Below are positions 41,104 to 51,033 of a DNA stretch of 64,000 bases, in pieces; the first letter of the stretch is position 1; the number at the start of each line of letters is the position of its first letter. The position numbers and the translations under genes were made by a program. The DNA lies in the NCBI GenBank assembly GCA_022823365.1, contig JAJDXG010000045.1:156486-220485 (forward strand), read 5' to 3'. Source of the stretch: Gemmatimonadota bacterium. Lineage in GTDB: Bacteria; Gemmatimonadota; Gemmatimonadetes; Longimicrobiales; Gaopeijiaceae. Below the pieces are notes generated by a model that was not told where the DNA came from, made no database searches, and saw only the letters and a list, made by a program, of their open reading frames with translations.

Positions 41104-41928
41104 ATGCCTGGTGTGCTTGTATACATCCTGTTTTTCGTCGCGGTCGCGGCCCTGCCCGTGGTCTGGCGAGTGTCGGGCCAGCGCGCGGCGGCGCGGTACC
41201 GGCGCGCGCTCGAACGCCTCGACGCGGAGGCGCGCTCCGGGAAGATCGAGGCGGGCGACACTTCGCAGCCTGCCGGGATCAGAAGGGTTCGCAATCGTCT
41301 CTCGAGCGGGTGGATGCCGGTTCGGGGCGCGTCGCCGGAGGTCCTCTCGCGCCTCGCGCAGTTCCTCCAGACGGCCGTCGTCAAGCCGCTCGTGCAGGCC
41401 CTGCACGCCCGCGGCCGCGGCGTTCGCCCCCGCATTCAACAGGCGCTCGACGCCATCGAGGACATCGAGTTCTACGCGGAGACGCCGGAGCTGGCACGCG
41501 CTTCCATCGACCTGGCCGAGGCGGTGCAGGGTGTCGCCCGTGAATTCCAGAAGGCCTTCAAGGTGGAGGTGAAGCTGGATCTGCCCGGGGAGCCGGTGCC
41601 GTGCCGCGCGGACCTCGCTGCGCTGCAGGATGCCGTCTACATGATTCTGGCGAACGCAGGGCGTCACGGGGACGGAAAACCAATCGGAATCTCGCTTCGG
41701 AACGCCGCCGGCTCGGTGCGGATTGTGGTGCGCGATGCGGGCGAGGGTTTCTCGGATGAGGCGCTGGGACGCGCGGCGGAGCCCTTCTTCAGCACGGTGC
41801 CGGGCGCACTGGGGCTGGGGCTGACGCACGCCCGCTACGTCGTCCAGGCCCACGCCGGGACCCTGGAGGTGCGCAATCGAGGGGGCGGCGGGGAGGTGGT
41901 GGTGGAGTTGCCGGTGGGGGAGGGCTGA
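41104..41928 (+). CDS. Membrane-anchored HATPase protein (histidine-kinase-like, no recognisable H-box)
   Basis: A 274-residue protein with one N-terminal membrane helix (VYILFFVAVAALPVVW, about residues 5-20), a basic linker, a helical middle and a C-terminal GHKL ATPase domain. The N box (MILANAGRHG), G1 (VRDAGEGF), F box (PFFST) and G2 (GLGLTHARYVV) are present. A canonical H-box (His-Asp/Glu-x-x-Asn/Thr-Pro) is not visible in the helical middle, and no response regulator is adjacent. AAGGAGG lies about 12 bases before the ATG. It could be a degenerate sensor kinase or an ATP-binding regulator. Confidence 0.78.
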   Translation: MPGVLVYILFFVAVAALPVVWRVSGQRAAARYRRALERLDAEARSGKIEAGDTSQPAGIRRVRNRLSSGWMPVRGASPEVLSRLAQFLQTAVVKPLVQALHARGRGVRPRIQQALDAIEDIEFYAETPELARASIDLAEAVQGVAREFQKAFKVEVKLDLPGEPVPCRADLAALQDAVYMILANAGRHGDGKPIGISLRNAAGSVRIVVRDAGEGFSDEALGRAAEPFFSTVPGALGLGLTHARYVVQAHAGTLEVRNRGGGGEVVVELPVGEG

Positions 41929-41978
41929 GCGTTCCGCTTCAGGGACCGCATATCCGCGCGGTCAGGCGCCCCGTCCGC

Positions 41979-44135
41979 TCATCGGGAGCTGCGGCGGCGG
42001 GCCTCACCGGCCTCGACGGACCGGCGCCTGCCTCGCCACCAGCGCGGGACGGTCGTGGCGTGCACGTCGTAGCGGTGCCGCAGGTCGATGATGTCGCGCG
42101 GGGAACCGAGGATGGTCAGGCGGTCGCCCTGCTCGACGACGGTGTCGTCATGGGGGACGACGAGCTGTCCGCGCCGCCGGATCATGGCCGCCAGGGTGCT
42201 CTCGGGCAGCGCCATGTCGTGGATGGTCATTCCGGCCAGCGAGCTGCTCGCCCCTTCACGCAGCACCTCGACCACGAGCATGCGTTCGTCTCGCAGCATG
42301 ACCTCGCGCAGCTCCAGGTTGTCTTCCGCCTCGAGCCACTCCGTAAGGAAGCTCTCGTCGTCCACGCGGCCCGCGATCTGGGCCAGGATGCGCAGATGGC
42401 GGCCGGAATCGGGCTCCGGGCTCGCCAGGAAGAACGCCGCCTGGATGAGCTCGTCGTCCGCCGGGGGGACGTCGGGTTCGCCGACATCGATTTCGATCCC
42501 CCCATGGACGCGCGCGAGGACCATGCGGTGACCCGGAATGGAGTCGAGGCGCAGATGTTCCAGGACGACGCCCTGGGATACCGGCGTCAGGCCGCTGCCG
42601 CTGTCCTCGAAGAAGCCCTGAGCGAGACTGCCGGCATCCACATCAAGCTGTTCCGACAGCACCTGTGACGCACGGCCCACCAGTTCGGAGAAGCGAACGC
42701 CGTCCTGGTAGTCCAGCACCGCCGAAGACGCCATGAGTTCCTCGAAGGGATCAGCGTCGCGCACCCCCTTCTCCTTGAGGATCTGGAGCAGCTCCCCTTC
42801 CAGCCCCTGGTTGCGCTGCTGGCCCAGCCGCTCGAAGACGTGGTAGATGGCGCCCTCCCGGCGCACGTGATCGCGGGTGTAGAGGCTGTACCAGAGGAGC
42901 CCGAAGGCGATGAAGGCGACGCTCAGGAGTGTGGCGAGCCAGCCCATCTCGACGATCAGCGGAAAGGGGATGACGATGCCGACGATCTGGACCCAGGGGT
43001 ACAGGGGCGCGCGGAAGCCGGGGTCGTAGGGGGCGAGCCCGCTCTCGCGCATGACGATCACGGCGAGGCAGGCGAGGGCGAACATGATGAGCTGGAAGGC
43101 GCTCGCCAGCTTCGCGATGCTGGACGGGTCGAAGAGCAGCAGCCAGAGGACGATCAGCCCCACGGTGGCGAGGACGGCGACCCAGGGGGTACCCCACCGG
43201 CTGATGCGGCGGAGCGCGGCCGGCAGGACGTGGTCGCGGCTCATGGCCAGCGGGTAGCGGCTCGCGGACAGCACCCCCGCATTGCCCACCGACGTGAAGG
43301 CGAGGATGGCGGCCACGGTCATGACGGCTTCTCCCGTGGTCCCGGAGACCGCCCGGGCCATCGCCGCCGCAGGCGCCAGGTTGCCGCCATCGGCGGAGAG
43401 CGCCTCGACCCCGATCGCCCCGACCATTGCCCAGGTGCCGAGCACGTAGACGAGCAGCACCGTGACGAAGGCCAGCAGCATGCCCAGCGCCAGGTTGCGG
43501 TCCGGGTTCCTGACCTCCTCGGAGACCGAGGCGACATGGGTGAGCCCCATGTACGACACGATCACCAGCCCGACGGTGGAGAAGAAGGGAGAGGCGCCCA
43601 GCTCGAACGCGCCTTCGAAGGCGCCGGGATCGACGGCGGTGACGCCGGTCCCGATCAGCCATCCCAGCATGGCCAGCAGCACCACCGTCAGGACCAGCTG
43701 GATGGAGCTGGTCTTCTTGGCGCCGAAGAGGTTGACCGCGCCGAATCCCGCCGCGAAGGCGAGGGCGATGGGGCCGGCGGGCGCGTCGGGATAGTAGACC
43801 TGCAGGTAGGCGCCGAGTCCCACCAGCGCGAAGGCCGACTTGAGGGTAAGCGTGGTCCAGGTGCCGAATCCACCGATCGCCCCGACCCGCTGGCCCATGC
43901 TGCGGTCCAGGAAGTAGTAGATGCCGCCGGCGCGGGGCATGGCGGTCGCCAGCTCGGCCATGCTCAGGATGCCCGGCAGGAGAAGCAGGCCCGCCAGCAG
44001 GTAGGCGAGGGGGATCGCCCCGCCGGCCTGCGCGGCCGCGAGACCGGGCAGCAGGAAGAATCCCGAACTCAGCGTGGCGCCGGTGGCGATGGCGTAGACG
44101 TCGAAGAGCCCGAGCTCCCGCTTGAGTTTCGCCAT
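41979..44135 (-). CDS. APC-family permease fused to PTS EIIA-like and RCK_C domains
   Basis: A 718-residue three-part membrane protein. Residues 1 to about 430 form a 12-helix amino acid/polyamine/organocation permease starting KRELGLFDVYAIATGATLSSG, with VSYMGLTHVASVSEEVRNPDRN. Residues about 450-600 resemble a fructose-type PTS EIIA domain (VVLEHLRL with the His at the usual phospho-site, and FLASPEPDSGRHLRILAQIA). The last part (about 610-690) matches a TrkA-C/RCK_C ligand domain (LAGMTIHDMALPESTLAAMI, VVEQGDRLTILGSP). I infer uptake of an amino acid or similar solute, gated by phosphorylation or nucleotide signals. The substrate is unknown. Confidence 0.85.
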   Translation of the reverse strand: MAKLKRELGLFDVYAIATGATLSSGFFLLPGLAAAQAGGAIPLAYLLAGLLLLPGILSMAELATAMPRAGGIYYFLDRSMGQRVGAIGGFGTWTTLTLKSAFALVGLGAYLQVYYPDAPAGPIALAFAAGFGAVNLFGAKKTSSIQLVLTVVLLAMLGWLIGTGVTAVDPGAFEGAFELGASPFFSTVGLVIVSYMGLTHVASVSEEVRNPDRNLALGMLLAFVTVLLVYVLGTWAMVGAIGVEALSADGGNLAPAAAMARAVSGTTGEAVMTVAAILAFTSVGNAGVLSASRYPLAMSRDHVLPAALRRISRWGTPWVAVLATVGLIVLWLLLFDPSSIAKLASAFQLIMFALACLAVIVMRESGLAPYDPGFRAPLYPWVQIVGIVIPFPLIVEMGWLATLLSVAFIAFGLLWYSLYTRDHVRREGAIYHVFERLGQQRNQGLEGELLQILKEKGVRDADPFEELMASSAVLDYQDGVRFSELVGRASQVLSEQLDVDAGSLAQGFFEDSGSGLTPVSQGVVLEHLRLDSIPGHRMVLARVHGGIEIDVGEPDVPPADDELIQAAFFLASPEPDSGRHLRILAQIAGRVDDESFLTEWLEAEDNLELREVMLRDERMLVVEVLREGASSSLAGMTIHDMALPESTLAAMIRRRGQLVVPHDDTVVEQGDRLTILGSPRDIIDLRHRYDVHATTVPRWWRGRRRSVEAGEARRRSSR

Positions 44136-44148
44136 CGCGCTCCCCTTT

Positions 44149-44589
44149 CTACTGCACGTACCCGTACACGTGGTACAGCATGGCGTAGACGACCAGACCG
44201 GTCACCGACACGTACAGCCAGATCGGAAATGTCCAGCGCGCAAGGCGGGCGTGCTCGGTGAAGCGCTCGCGGCCCGCCAGGAAGAGCAGGCGGATGATGA
44301 GGGGCAACACCACCACCGCGAGCACCATGTGCGAGAACAGGATGGCGAGGTAGACCACCCGGGCGGTTCCCTCTCCGGCGAAGGCGTGTGTGCCGGTGAG
44401 CGAGAAGCGGATGACGTAGAAGACGAGGAAGAGGCCGGACGCGCTCGCCGCCGAGATCATGCACAGGCGGTGGCGGGGGATGTTGCGCGCCCGGATGAAG
44501 GCGAACCCGGCCACCAGGAAGCTGGTGCTGAGCAGGTTCAGCGAGGCGTTGACCGGGGCCAGGAAGTTGCCGAGCGCCTCAGCGTCCAT
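44149..44589 (-). CDS. DUF420 membrane protein linked to heme A/oxidase assembly
   Basis: A 146-residue protein with four hydrophobic helices and the DUF420 pattern: LAPVNASLNLLSTSFLVAGF, ARNIPRHRLCMISA, LAILFSHMVLAVVVLPLI and ARLARWTFPIWLYVSVTGLVV. DUF420 relatives (CtaM in Bacillus/Staphylococcus) assist maturation of heme-A-type terminal oxidases. The chosen ATG at 44589 overlaps the heme A synthase gene by 11 bases; an upstream in-frame ATG at 44631 would overlap further. Being directly after heme A synthase supports the role. Confidence 0.85.
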   Translation of the reverse strand: MDAEALGNFLAPVNASLNLLSTSFLVAGFAFIRARNIPRHRLCMISAASASGLFLVFYVIRFSLTGTHAFAGEGTARVVYLAILFSHMVLAVVVLPLIIRLLFLAGRERFTEHARLARWTFPIWLYVSVTGLVVYAMLYHVYGYVQ

Positions 44590-45508
44590 GGAATGCAGCG
44601 GCGCCGTCGGCAAGCCGCAGCTCGGGTTCATGCCCGTAGGCCGCGAGCCCCACGGTCAGCGAGAGGAGCAGCGCGGCCAGCAGCGTGTGCAGCGAAACCG
44701 GCGCAACCGCGAGCCCGCTGCTCACCGAGAGGAAGCCCACGGTGACCTGGGCCAGCACCGTGACCAGCGCTCCCGCCGCGAGGGCCGGGAGCGGGGCGGC
44801 GGCCTTCCGGCGCAGCACGAAGACGGCCAGCGCGAGGGTCGCGAGCGCCACCAGGATGCCCAGCAGGCGGTGGCCGAAGTGCAGAATCACCAGCGGGTGC
44901 TCGAGGGGAGGCACCACCTGGCCCATACAGAGCGGCACGTCCGGGCAGGCCATCCCGGCGTCGGTGTGGCGCACCACCGCGCCCAGCACCGACTGCGCCA
45001 GCACCAGTGCGGCCACCCCGCCCGCCATCCTCCCCAGCGTCGCCCGCGCGGCGCCCGCCAGGCGCGCGCCCCCGCCCCATCCCCGGGCCGTCACCACCGT
45101 CATGACCGTGGCCAGACCCAGGAAGAGGAACGCGAGCGCCAGGTGGGAGGACGAGATGGCGTCCGGCAGGCGCATCAGCACGGTGAGGCCGCCGAGCACC
45201 GACTGGACGATCAGCAGCGCGATCCCGGCCAGCCCCGCCCGGTGCAGCCACCGGCGCTCCGGCTGCCGGCGCCAGGTCAGCCAGGCGGCCGCCGCGAACA
45301 GCAGAACCAGCCCGCCCGCCACCAGCCGGTGCAGGTGCTCCCAGAAGACGCCGCCGGTCATCTCGGGCATCATGGTGCCGAAGCAGGTCGGCCAGTCCGG
45401 GCAGGCGAGGCTCGATCCGGTCGCGTGCACGATGCTTCCCAGGAGCAGAAGCCCAAGGGTCCATCCCAGCACGACGGCCAGGGCGATGTGATGAAGACGC
45501 GCGCTCAT
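44579..45508 (-). CDS. ctaA: Heme A synthase (COX15/CtaA family)
   Basis: A 309-residue eight-helix membrane enzyme converting heme O to heme A for cytochrome oxidase. Conserved histidine sites are present in order: HATGSSLACPDWPTC, WEHLHRLVAGG, SSHLALAFLFLG, RHTDAGMACPDVPLC, LHFGHRLLGILVAL and SLHTLLAALL. Two CPD/CPDW cysteine loops match the COX15/CtaA signature. It is followed by the DUF420 gene and preceded by the acyl-CoA dehydrogenase gene 12 bp away, so the three are probably one transcript. No oxidase subunits are in the window. Confidence 0.93.
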   Translation of the reverse strand: MSARLHHIALAVVLGWTLGLLLLGSIVHATGSSLACPDWPTCFGTMMPEMTGGVFWEHLHRLVAGGLVLLFAAAAWLTWRRQPERRWLHRAGLAGIALLIVQSVLGGLTVLMRLPDAISSSHLALAFLFLGLATVMTVVTARGWGGGARLAGAARATLGRMAGGVAALVLAQSVLGAVVRHTDAGMACPDVPLCMGQVVPPLEHPLVILHFGHRLLGILVALATLALAVFVLRRKAAAPLPALAAGALVTVLAQVTVGFLSVSSGLAVAPVSLHTLLAALLLSLTVGLAAYGHEPELRLADGAAAFHGR

Positions 45509-45520
45509 CGGCCCCTTGCG

Positions 45521-47473
45521 CTAACGCGCCGCCACCGCGGCCTCCCAGGCTCGCTGCGCGGCCGTAGGACCGGGGGAGGCGCTGGCCTCGGCCTCTTCCA
45601 TCGCCTCCAGGTCGGCCATCGTGACCACACCCTCCTCCAGCCACCCGTAGGTCCCATCCATGGCCTTGGCCGCCACGTCGTAGGCCGCGACGTCGTCGTT
45701 GGAGAAGAGGGCGGCGAAGTGGGCCTTGATGCGCCGCCGCGCCTGCCTGCAGAACAGGTCCGCAAGATCCTCCGGAGAGGAGTCGCCGGCGTTCTTGGCG
45801 GCCAGCATGTCGACGCGAACGCTGACGGCCGTCATCGCGAAGAGCTCGGATCCGATGTCGACGATGCGGCCCAGCACGGCCTGGCGCTTCTCGAGCCCCG
45901 CCCCGAACCGGAGCATGCAGTGGAACAGGGCGCGCGCCAGCTTGCGCGAACTGCGCTCGATGAATCCCATGTGCCCCGCCAGGCGTCCGAATTCCGAGAA
46001 TCTGGGCCAGCGGCTCCAGCCCACCCAGCGCGTGGGATACCACCAGGCGTAGTGCAGCCCGGCGCGCACCAGCGCGGCCAATCGCGCGCCCGTCGGCGCC
46101 CGCGGATCCACCAGGGCCCCCGCCAGCTTCAGGTGCTGGTCCACCGCCTCGCGCGCGATGAACAGGCGCATGATTTCGCTCGAACCCTCGAAGATGCGAT
46201 TGATGCGCACGTCGCGGAGCAGGCGCTCCACGGGAGCGGGCATTTCCTCGCCCCGGGCACGCAGGGAATCGGCGGTCTCGTACCCGCGGCCGCTGCGCAT
46301 CTGGACCGCGTCATCGGCCAGGGCCCAGGCGGTTTCGCTGTTCCAGAGCTTGGCCATGGCGGCTTCGATGCGGATGTCGAAGGTCCCGGCGTCGGCCATC
46401 ACCGAGGACAGTTCCATGACCGCTTCCATGGCGAAGGCGTTCGCGGCCATCCGGCCCAGCATCTGCGCGACGGCGTCGTGCCTGCCCACCGGGGCGCCCC
46501 ACTGAACCCGGTCGCCGCACCAGCGGCGGCACATGTGCAGGGCCGACTTGCCGGCCGCGGCGCACAGGGCGGGAAGCGACAGCCTGCCCGTGTTCAGCGT
46601 GATGAGCGCGAGCTTGAGCCCGAGCCCTTCTCCCCAGAGCAGGTTCTCGCGCGGCACCCGCACGTTGGTGAAGCGCAGGACGCCGTTGGAAAGCCCCCTC
46701 AGCCCCATGAAGCGGCTGGTGTGCACCACCTCCACCCCGGGCCAGGCCTTGTCCACGATGAAGGCGGAGATGGGCCGCTTGCCCTTGACGCCCGGGCGCG
46801 CCGGCGTGCGCGCCATGACCACCAGGAGCTCCGCCCGCGGCCCGTTCGTACACCAGAGCTTCTCTCCGTTCAGGATGTACGCGCCGCCGTCCGCGGTGGG
46901 CGTGGCGGTGGTCGACATGTTGGCGGGATCGGAGCCGGCTTCCGGTTCGGTCAGCGCGAAGGCGGAGAGCGCCCCCGCGGCCAGCCTGGGAAGGTAGACC
47001 CGCTTCTGCGCCTCGGTGCCGAAGTAGGCAAGGGGCTGGGGCACGCCGATGGACTGGTGCGCGGAGAGGAACGCGGCGGTGGAGATGCAGCGGCTTGCCA
47101 CGATCTCGAGCGCGCGGTTGTAGGTGATCTGCGAGAGTCCGAGGCCTCCGTATTCCCGCGGGATCTTGATGCCGAAGGCGCCCAGAGCACGCAATCCGTC
47201 GAGCACTTCCTCGGGGACCCAGGCGTCACGGTCGACGGCGTCCCCGTCGATATGGTTGCGCGCGAACTCCTCGAGTTCCCTGAGGAAGTGATTCCCCCGA
47301 AACTGCTCGCCGGGGTCGGGCAGCGGATGGGGATGGACCCAGTCCACGCGGAAGCGCCCCGAGAACAGCGACCTGACGAAGCTCCGCTGCTTCCAGCGCT
47401 TTTCCCGCGCGCTCTCCGCGACCTCGCGTGCTTCGCGCTCGCTGGCGTGGCCCCGGGATGGGCGTGACGTCAT
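45521..47473 (-). CDS. Acyl-CoA dehydrogenase-family protein
   Basis: A 650-residue flavoprotein of the acyl-CoA dehydrogenase superfamily. The N-terminal 60 residues form a basic extension; then the ACAD core shows [33 protein letters not shown] (FAD/substrate), [19 protein letters not shown] and [22 protein letters not shown]-terminal helical domain of about 150 residues is extra, as in the very-long-chain ACAD9/VLCAD-type enzymes. It catalyses alpha,beta-dehydrogenation of an acyl-CoA. Substrate length is not deducible. It lies upstream of heme A synthase on the same strand. Confidence 0.93.
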   Translation of the reverse strand: MTSRPSRGHASEREAREVAESAREKRWKQRSFVRSLFSGRFRVDWVHPHPLPDPGEQFRGNHFLRELEEFARNHIDGDAVDRDAWVPEEVLDGLRALGAFGIKIPREYGGLGLSQITYNRALEIVASRCISTAAFLSAHQSIGVPQPLAYFGTEAQKRVYLPRLAAGALSAFALTEPEAGSDPANMSTTATPTADGGAYILNGEKLWCTNGPRAELLVVMARTPARPGVKGKRPISAFIVDKAWPGVEVVHTSRFMGLRGLSNGVLRFTNVRVPRENLLWGEGLGLKLALITLNTGRLSLPALCAAAGKSALHMCRRWCGDRVQWGAPVGRHDAVAQMLGRMAANAFAMEAVMELSSVMADAGTFDIRIEAAMAKLWNSETAWALADDAVQMRSGRGYETADSLRARGEEMPAPVERLLRDVRINRIFEGSSEIMRLFIAREAVDQHLKLAGALVDPRAPTGARLAALVRAGLHYAWWYPTRWVGWSRWPRFSEFGRLAGHMGFIERSSRKLARALFHCMLRFGAGLEKRQAVLGRIVDIGSELFAMTAVSVRVDMLAAKNAGDSSPEDLADLFCRQARRRIKAHFAALFSNDDVAAYDVAAKAMDGTYGWLEEGVVTMADLEAMEEAEASASPGPTAAQRAWEAAVAAR

Positions 47474-47492
47474 TCGCGACTCCGTTGAACGG

Positions 47493-47888
47493 CTAGCCCG
47501 TGGTCTCGAGCAGCGAGCGGCCGATCGCGGCGACGCCCGCCCAGATCAGCGCCAGCGCGATCAATGCGGACACCGCGTGAGGCGGATAGGTGCGCTGTTC
47601 CTCGGGACGGCGCCGCATCACCGAAACCGGCAGCTGCGCCACGGCGGCCGCGATCGCCATGGGCAGGATGTGCCCCATGAGCGCCGTGCTGAAACTGCCC
47701 GGTATCGTAAGGATGACCGCCACCCCGAGCAGGATCTGCAGGTGCAGCGATCCCGCGAAGATTGAAGCCAGCACCCGCATGGGGCGGTCGTAGGGGCGGC
47801 CCGTCGCCCACCCCACGAGGGCGTAGAGTACGCACGCCGCGCCAAACAGCAGAACCAGGTAGCGAACTCCCGAATGGGCCATGAACAT
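47493..47888 (-). CDS. Small four-helix membrane protein with conserved histidines
   Basis: A 131-residue protein with four hydrophobic helices (about residues 7-26, 38-60, 68-88 and 104-125). It begins [20 protein letters not shown], resembling a group of small Bacteroidota/Gemmatimonadota membrane proteins with an HSGLRW start. His residues at the helix ends (HSGVRY, SLHLQI, MGHILPM) could bind heme or metal, but this is inference. It is 20 bp upstream of the acyl-CoA dehydrogenase gene and may start the same transcript. Confidence 0.72.
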   Translation of the reverse strand: MFMAHSGVRYLVLLFGAACVLYALVGWATGRPYDRPMRVLASIFAGSLHLQILLGVAVILTIPGSFSTALMGHILPMAIAAAVAQLPVSVMRRRPEEQRTYPPHAVSALIALALIWAGVAAIGRSLLETTG

Positions 47889-47932
47889 GGGGGCAGGACT
47901 CCTTGTCGGTTATCGGAAACGGCGGTTCGCCA

Positions 47933-50905
47933 TCAGCGGAGGCCGCCTGCGTCCTCCAGCTCTTCGCGGGCGCTGGCGAGGAGGGCCTCGACGCGCTCCT
48001 TCTGGTCGCGGTGGGTCGCCGTGGGCGGATAGAGCGAACCCTGGCGGACGCCACCGCCGTTCATCGACTGGTAGATGCCGGCCAGCGCCGCCCGGCCCTG
48101 GTTGAGGGCCTCGATCCGGTCGCCCGTTGCGCCGCCTCCGCCCCTGCCGCTCAGCTCGTCCCGCACCCGCTCCACCTCCTGCCTCAGCGCCAGCACCTCC
48201 GACAGGAACTGCTCGCGCTCCCGGTACTGGGCCAGGGTGACCGGCAACTCCGGATCACCCGTGACCACCAGGCTTTGTTCCGAGGTCGCGCCGCGGGCCT
48301 CCAGCATCACCCGGAACGTGCCCGGGGACACGAAATGGCCGCGGTCCTCGATGGTGCGCGCCAGCCCCTCCACATCGTGGGCCCGCCACTGAGTCGAGCT
48401 GCCGGGAAGCGGATGCCGGAGGTCCCAGTTGACCCTGTGCACACCCGAAGAACCGGGTACCGAGAGCTCGCGCACGAAGTTCCCGCGCTCGTCCTCGATG
48501 ACGATGCGCGCCGGGCCGCTTCCCTCGCCGAGGCTGTAGGTGATGATGGCGCCGTCCACGGGATTGGCGCCCGCGTACGGCTCCTGGGCCCGGTACGACG
48601 TGTCCTTCCAGTACTGGAAGATGGTTGCCGAGCGGATCGGGAAGAGGTGCGCGGGCGCGGAGGCCACCTGGGCGTTCCACGCGGCGAGCGCCCCCAGGTC
48701 GTCCAGAATCAGGATGCCCCGCCCGTGGGTGCCCATCACCAGGTCGCTGTCGCGCGGATGGATGACGAGGTCGTCGTAGGCGGTGGTGGGCGCGGGCATC
48801 CTCGCCCAGGTGGCGCCCGCGTCGGTGGAGGCGAACAGACCGTGCTCGCTGCCCGCGAAGACCAGCTCGGCGTTGTCGGGATGTTCGGCGAGAGAGTTGA
48901 CCGAACCGCCCGCCTCGAGCCCGACGCTCAGGTTCAGCCATGTGGCGCCCGCGTCCTCGGTGCGGAACACGTAGGGGGCGAAGTCGCCGCTGCGGTGGCC
49001 GTCGAAAGCGACGTAGGCGGCATCCTCGCCGCGCACCGAGGGGAGGATGCGGCTCACGTAGGTGCCGTCCGCCACCCCGTCGATATTTCCGGAAAGCTCC
49101 GTCCAGGTGGACCCCCCGTCGCGCGACAGCTGCACGTTGCCGTCGTCCGTGCCCACCCAGAGCACGTCCCCGTTCAGGGGCGACTCCGTGATGATGGTGA
49201 TCTCGCTGAAGCCGCTCGTGCCGTCGTTGCGCGACAGGCGGATGTCGGAGCCGCGCACGCCCATGATCTCCAGGGCGTCGCGATCGACCTGGCGTGTCAG
49301 GTCCTCGGTGCGCGTCCAGCTGTTGCCGTAGTCGCGGCTGATGAAGAGCCGGTTGCCGGCGCTGTAGACGAGCCCCGGCGTATGCCGGGACACCAGCGAG
49401 GGCGAGACCCAGTCGAAGCGGTAGCGCTCCTCTCCCGCGGGAGGCTGCGGGCGGATGTCGAGCTGGTCTCCGGTTTCGGCATCGACACGCACGTATCCGC
49501 CGCCGTTGGAGTTCACGTAGACGTAGCGGGGGTCCTGCGGATCCGGCTGCTGGTACATGCCGTCCCCGAAGCCGGTCTGGCGCCAGTCGTCGTTGAGGAT
49601 GCCGGCCCAGCGCCGGGTGCGCGACGGCCCGGCGAAGGAATGGTTGTCCTGAAGTCCCCCGTGCACCCAGTACGGGTCGCGCATGTCGACCCCGATGGCG
49701 TAGAACTGCGCGATGGGGATGTTGTTGATGCGGCGGTAGTTGACGCCGCCGTCGTAGGTCTCGTGCAGCCCCGCGTCGCCGGCCAGGTAGAAGTGCTCGG
49801 GATCGGCCGGGTTGATCCACATGGAGTGCATGTCGGCGTGCACGCCCACGTCGTAGGTCGGGCGTGCCGAGATGTCCTCCCAGGTGCGTCCCCCGTCGCG
49901 GCTGCGGTAGGAAGACGTCGCCAGGGTGTACACCACGTTCTCGTCGTTGGGGTCGATGTAGATGTGGGAGTAATACATGGGGCGGCCGTTCAGGTCGCTC
50001 ATCTTCTCCCAGGTGTCGCCGCCATCCGTCGAGCGGTACGTCCCGGTGTCTTCGGTGTGCTCGATCAGCGCGTTGAGCACCATGGGATTGGAACGGGAGA
50101 TGGCGAGACCGATGCGCCCCTTGTCTCCCGCGGGAACGCCTTCGGTCAGCTCCTCCCAGGTGTCGCCGCCGTCCGTGGAACGGTAGATGCCGCTGCCGGG
50201 ACCACCTCCGTTGAAGCCCCAGGCGGTGCGGCGCCGCTGGTACATCGCCGCGTAGACGACGTCGGGGTTTTCGTGGCTGAGGACGAGGTCGATGGCGCCG
50301 GTGTCCTCATCCACGTACAGGACCTTGCGCCAGTTGCGGCCGCCGTCGAAGCTGCGGTAGACGCCCCGCTCCTCGCTTGCGTTCCAGAGATCTCCGCTGG
50401 CCGCCACGTAGACGACGTCGGGGTTGCGCGGATGGACCTGCACCTCGGCGATGTGCCGGGTGGCCTCCAGTCCCAGGTGCTCCCAGCTCTCCCCGCCGTC
50501 ATCGCTCCGGTAGACGCCGTTGCCCCACGAGGTGCTCTGGCGGTTGTTCTGCTCCCCGGTGCCCGCGTACACGACCCGTGGATCGGAGGGTGCGAGAGCC
50601 ACGTCGCCGAAGGTGTTGACCTCCATGTCCTCGAAGACGTTAACCCAGGTGTGCCCGCGGTTGAGGCTGCGCCAGAGGCCGCCCGAGGCGGTGGCGACCC
50701 AGAGCACGGAGGGGTCGTCCGCGAGCGCCTCCACGTCGTGGACCCGCCCACCCGTGACCGCGGGGCCTATGGACCGTGGACGGAAGGCTTCCAGCTGGGC
50801 TTCGGAGATGGGCGCGGATTGCGCGGCAACCGCAAACGGGAGCGAGAACGCCAGCAGCAGGCTCCCGAGAGCGCCTGCGCCGACTCTCCGCAAATGGACG
50901 GACAT
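47933..50905 (-). CDS. VPS10/sortilin-like beta-propeller protein (paralogue 1)
   Basis: A 990-residue exported protein with a signal peptide (LGSLLLAFSLPFAVAAQ). Most of it consists of BNR/Asp-box propeller blades (SDDGGESWEHLG, STDGGDTWEEL, SRDGGSTWTEL), as in sortilin/VPS10 propellers and 'glycosyl hydrolase' BNR proteins. Family landmarks are IGPAVTGGRVHDVEAL, GEQNNRQSTSWGNGVYRS, FNGGGPGSGIYRSTDG and the terminal GSLYPPTATHR. A C-terminal beta domain of about 130 residues follows the propellers. AGGAGA precedes the ATG at 50905; the open frame further upstream is not coding. Two close paralogues lie downstream in the window. Confidence 0.88.
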   Translation of the reverse strand: MSVHLRRVGAGALGSLLLAFSLPFAVAAQSAPISEAQLEAFRPRSIGPAVTGGRVHDVEALADDPSVLWVATASGGLWRSLNRGHTWVNVFEDMEVNTFGDVALAPSDPRVVYAGTGEQNNRQSTSWGNGVYRSDDGGESWEHLGLEATRHIAEVQVHPRNPDVVYVAASGDLWNASEERGVYRSFDGGRNWRKVLYVDEDTGAIDLVLSHENPDVVYAAMYQRRRTAWGFNGGGPGSGIYRSTDGGDTWEELTEGVPAGDKGRIGLAISRSNPMVLNALIEHTEDTGTYRSTDGGDTWEKMSDLNGRPMYYSHIYIDPNDENVVYTLATSSYRSRDGGRTWEDISARPTYDVGVHADMHSMWINPADPEHFYLAGDAGLHETYDGGVNYRRINNIPIAQFYAIGVDMRDPYWVHGGLQDNHSFAGPSRTRRWAGILNDDWRQTGFGDGMYQQPDPQDPRYVYVNSNGGGYVRVDAETGDQLDIRPQPPAGEERYRFDWVSPSLVSRHTPGLVYSAGNRLFISRDYGNSWTRTEDLTRQVDRDALEIMGVRGSDIRLSRNDGTSGFSEITIITESPLNGDVLWVGTDDGNVQLSRDGGSTWTELSGNIDGVADGTYVSRILPSVRGEDAAYVAFDGHRSGDFAPYVFRTEDAGATWLNLSVGLEAGGSVNSLAEHPDNAELVFAGSEHGLFASTDAGATWARMPAPTTAYDDLVIHPRDSDLVMGTHGRGILILDDLGALAAWNAQVASAPAHLFPIRSATIFQYWKDTSYRAQEPYAGANPVDGAIITYSLGEGSGPARIVIEDERGNFVRELSVPGSSGVHRVNWDLRHPLPGSSTQWRAHDVEGLARTIEDRGHFVSPGTFRVMLEARGATSEQSLVVTGDPELPVTLAQYREREQFLSEVLALRQEVERVRDELSGRGGGGATGDRIEALNQGRAALAGIYQSMNGGGVRQGSLYPPTATHRDQKERVEALLASAREELEDAGGLR

Positions 50906-51033
50906 GCTGATTCTCCTGACACGAAGAGACCCGGCCGGACGGCGAGGGATGAGACGGGAGACGCCCTTTCCGGCACTGTTGACGGCCCGAAAAAGAATCG
51001 TATCCGCGCCGGTTCGGTGCAAGCCGACGACCG

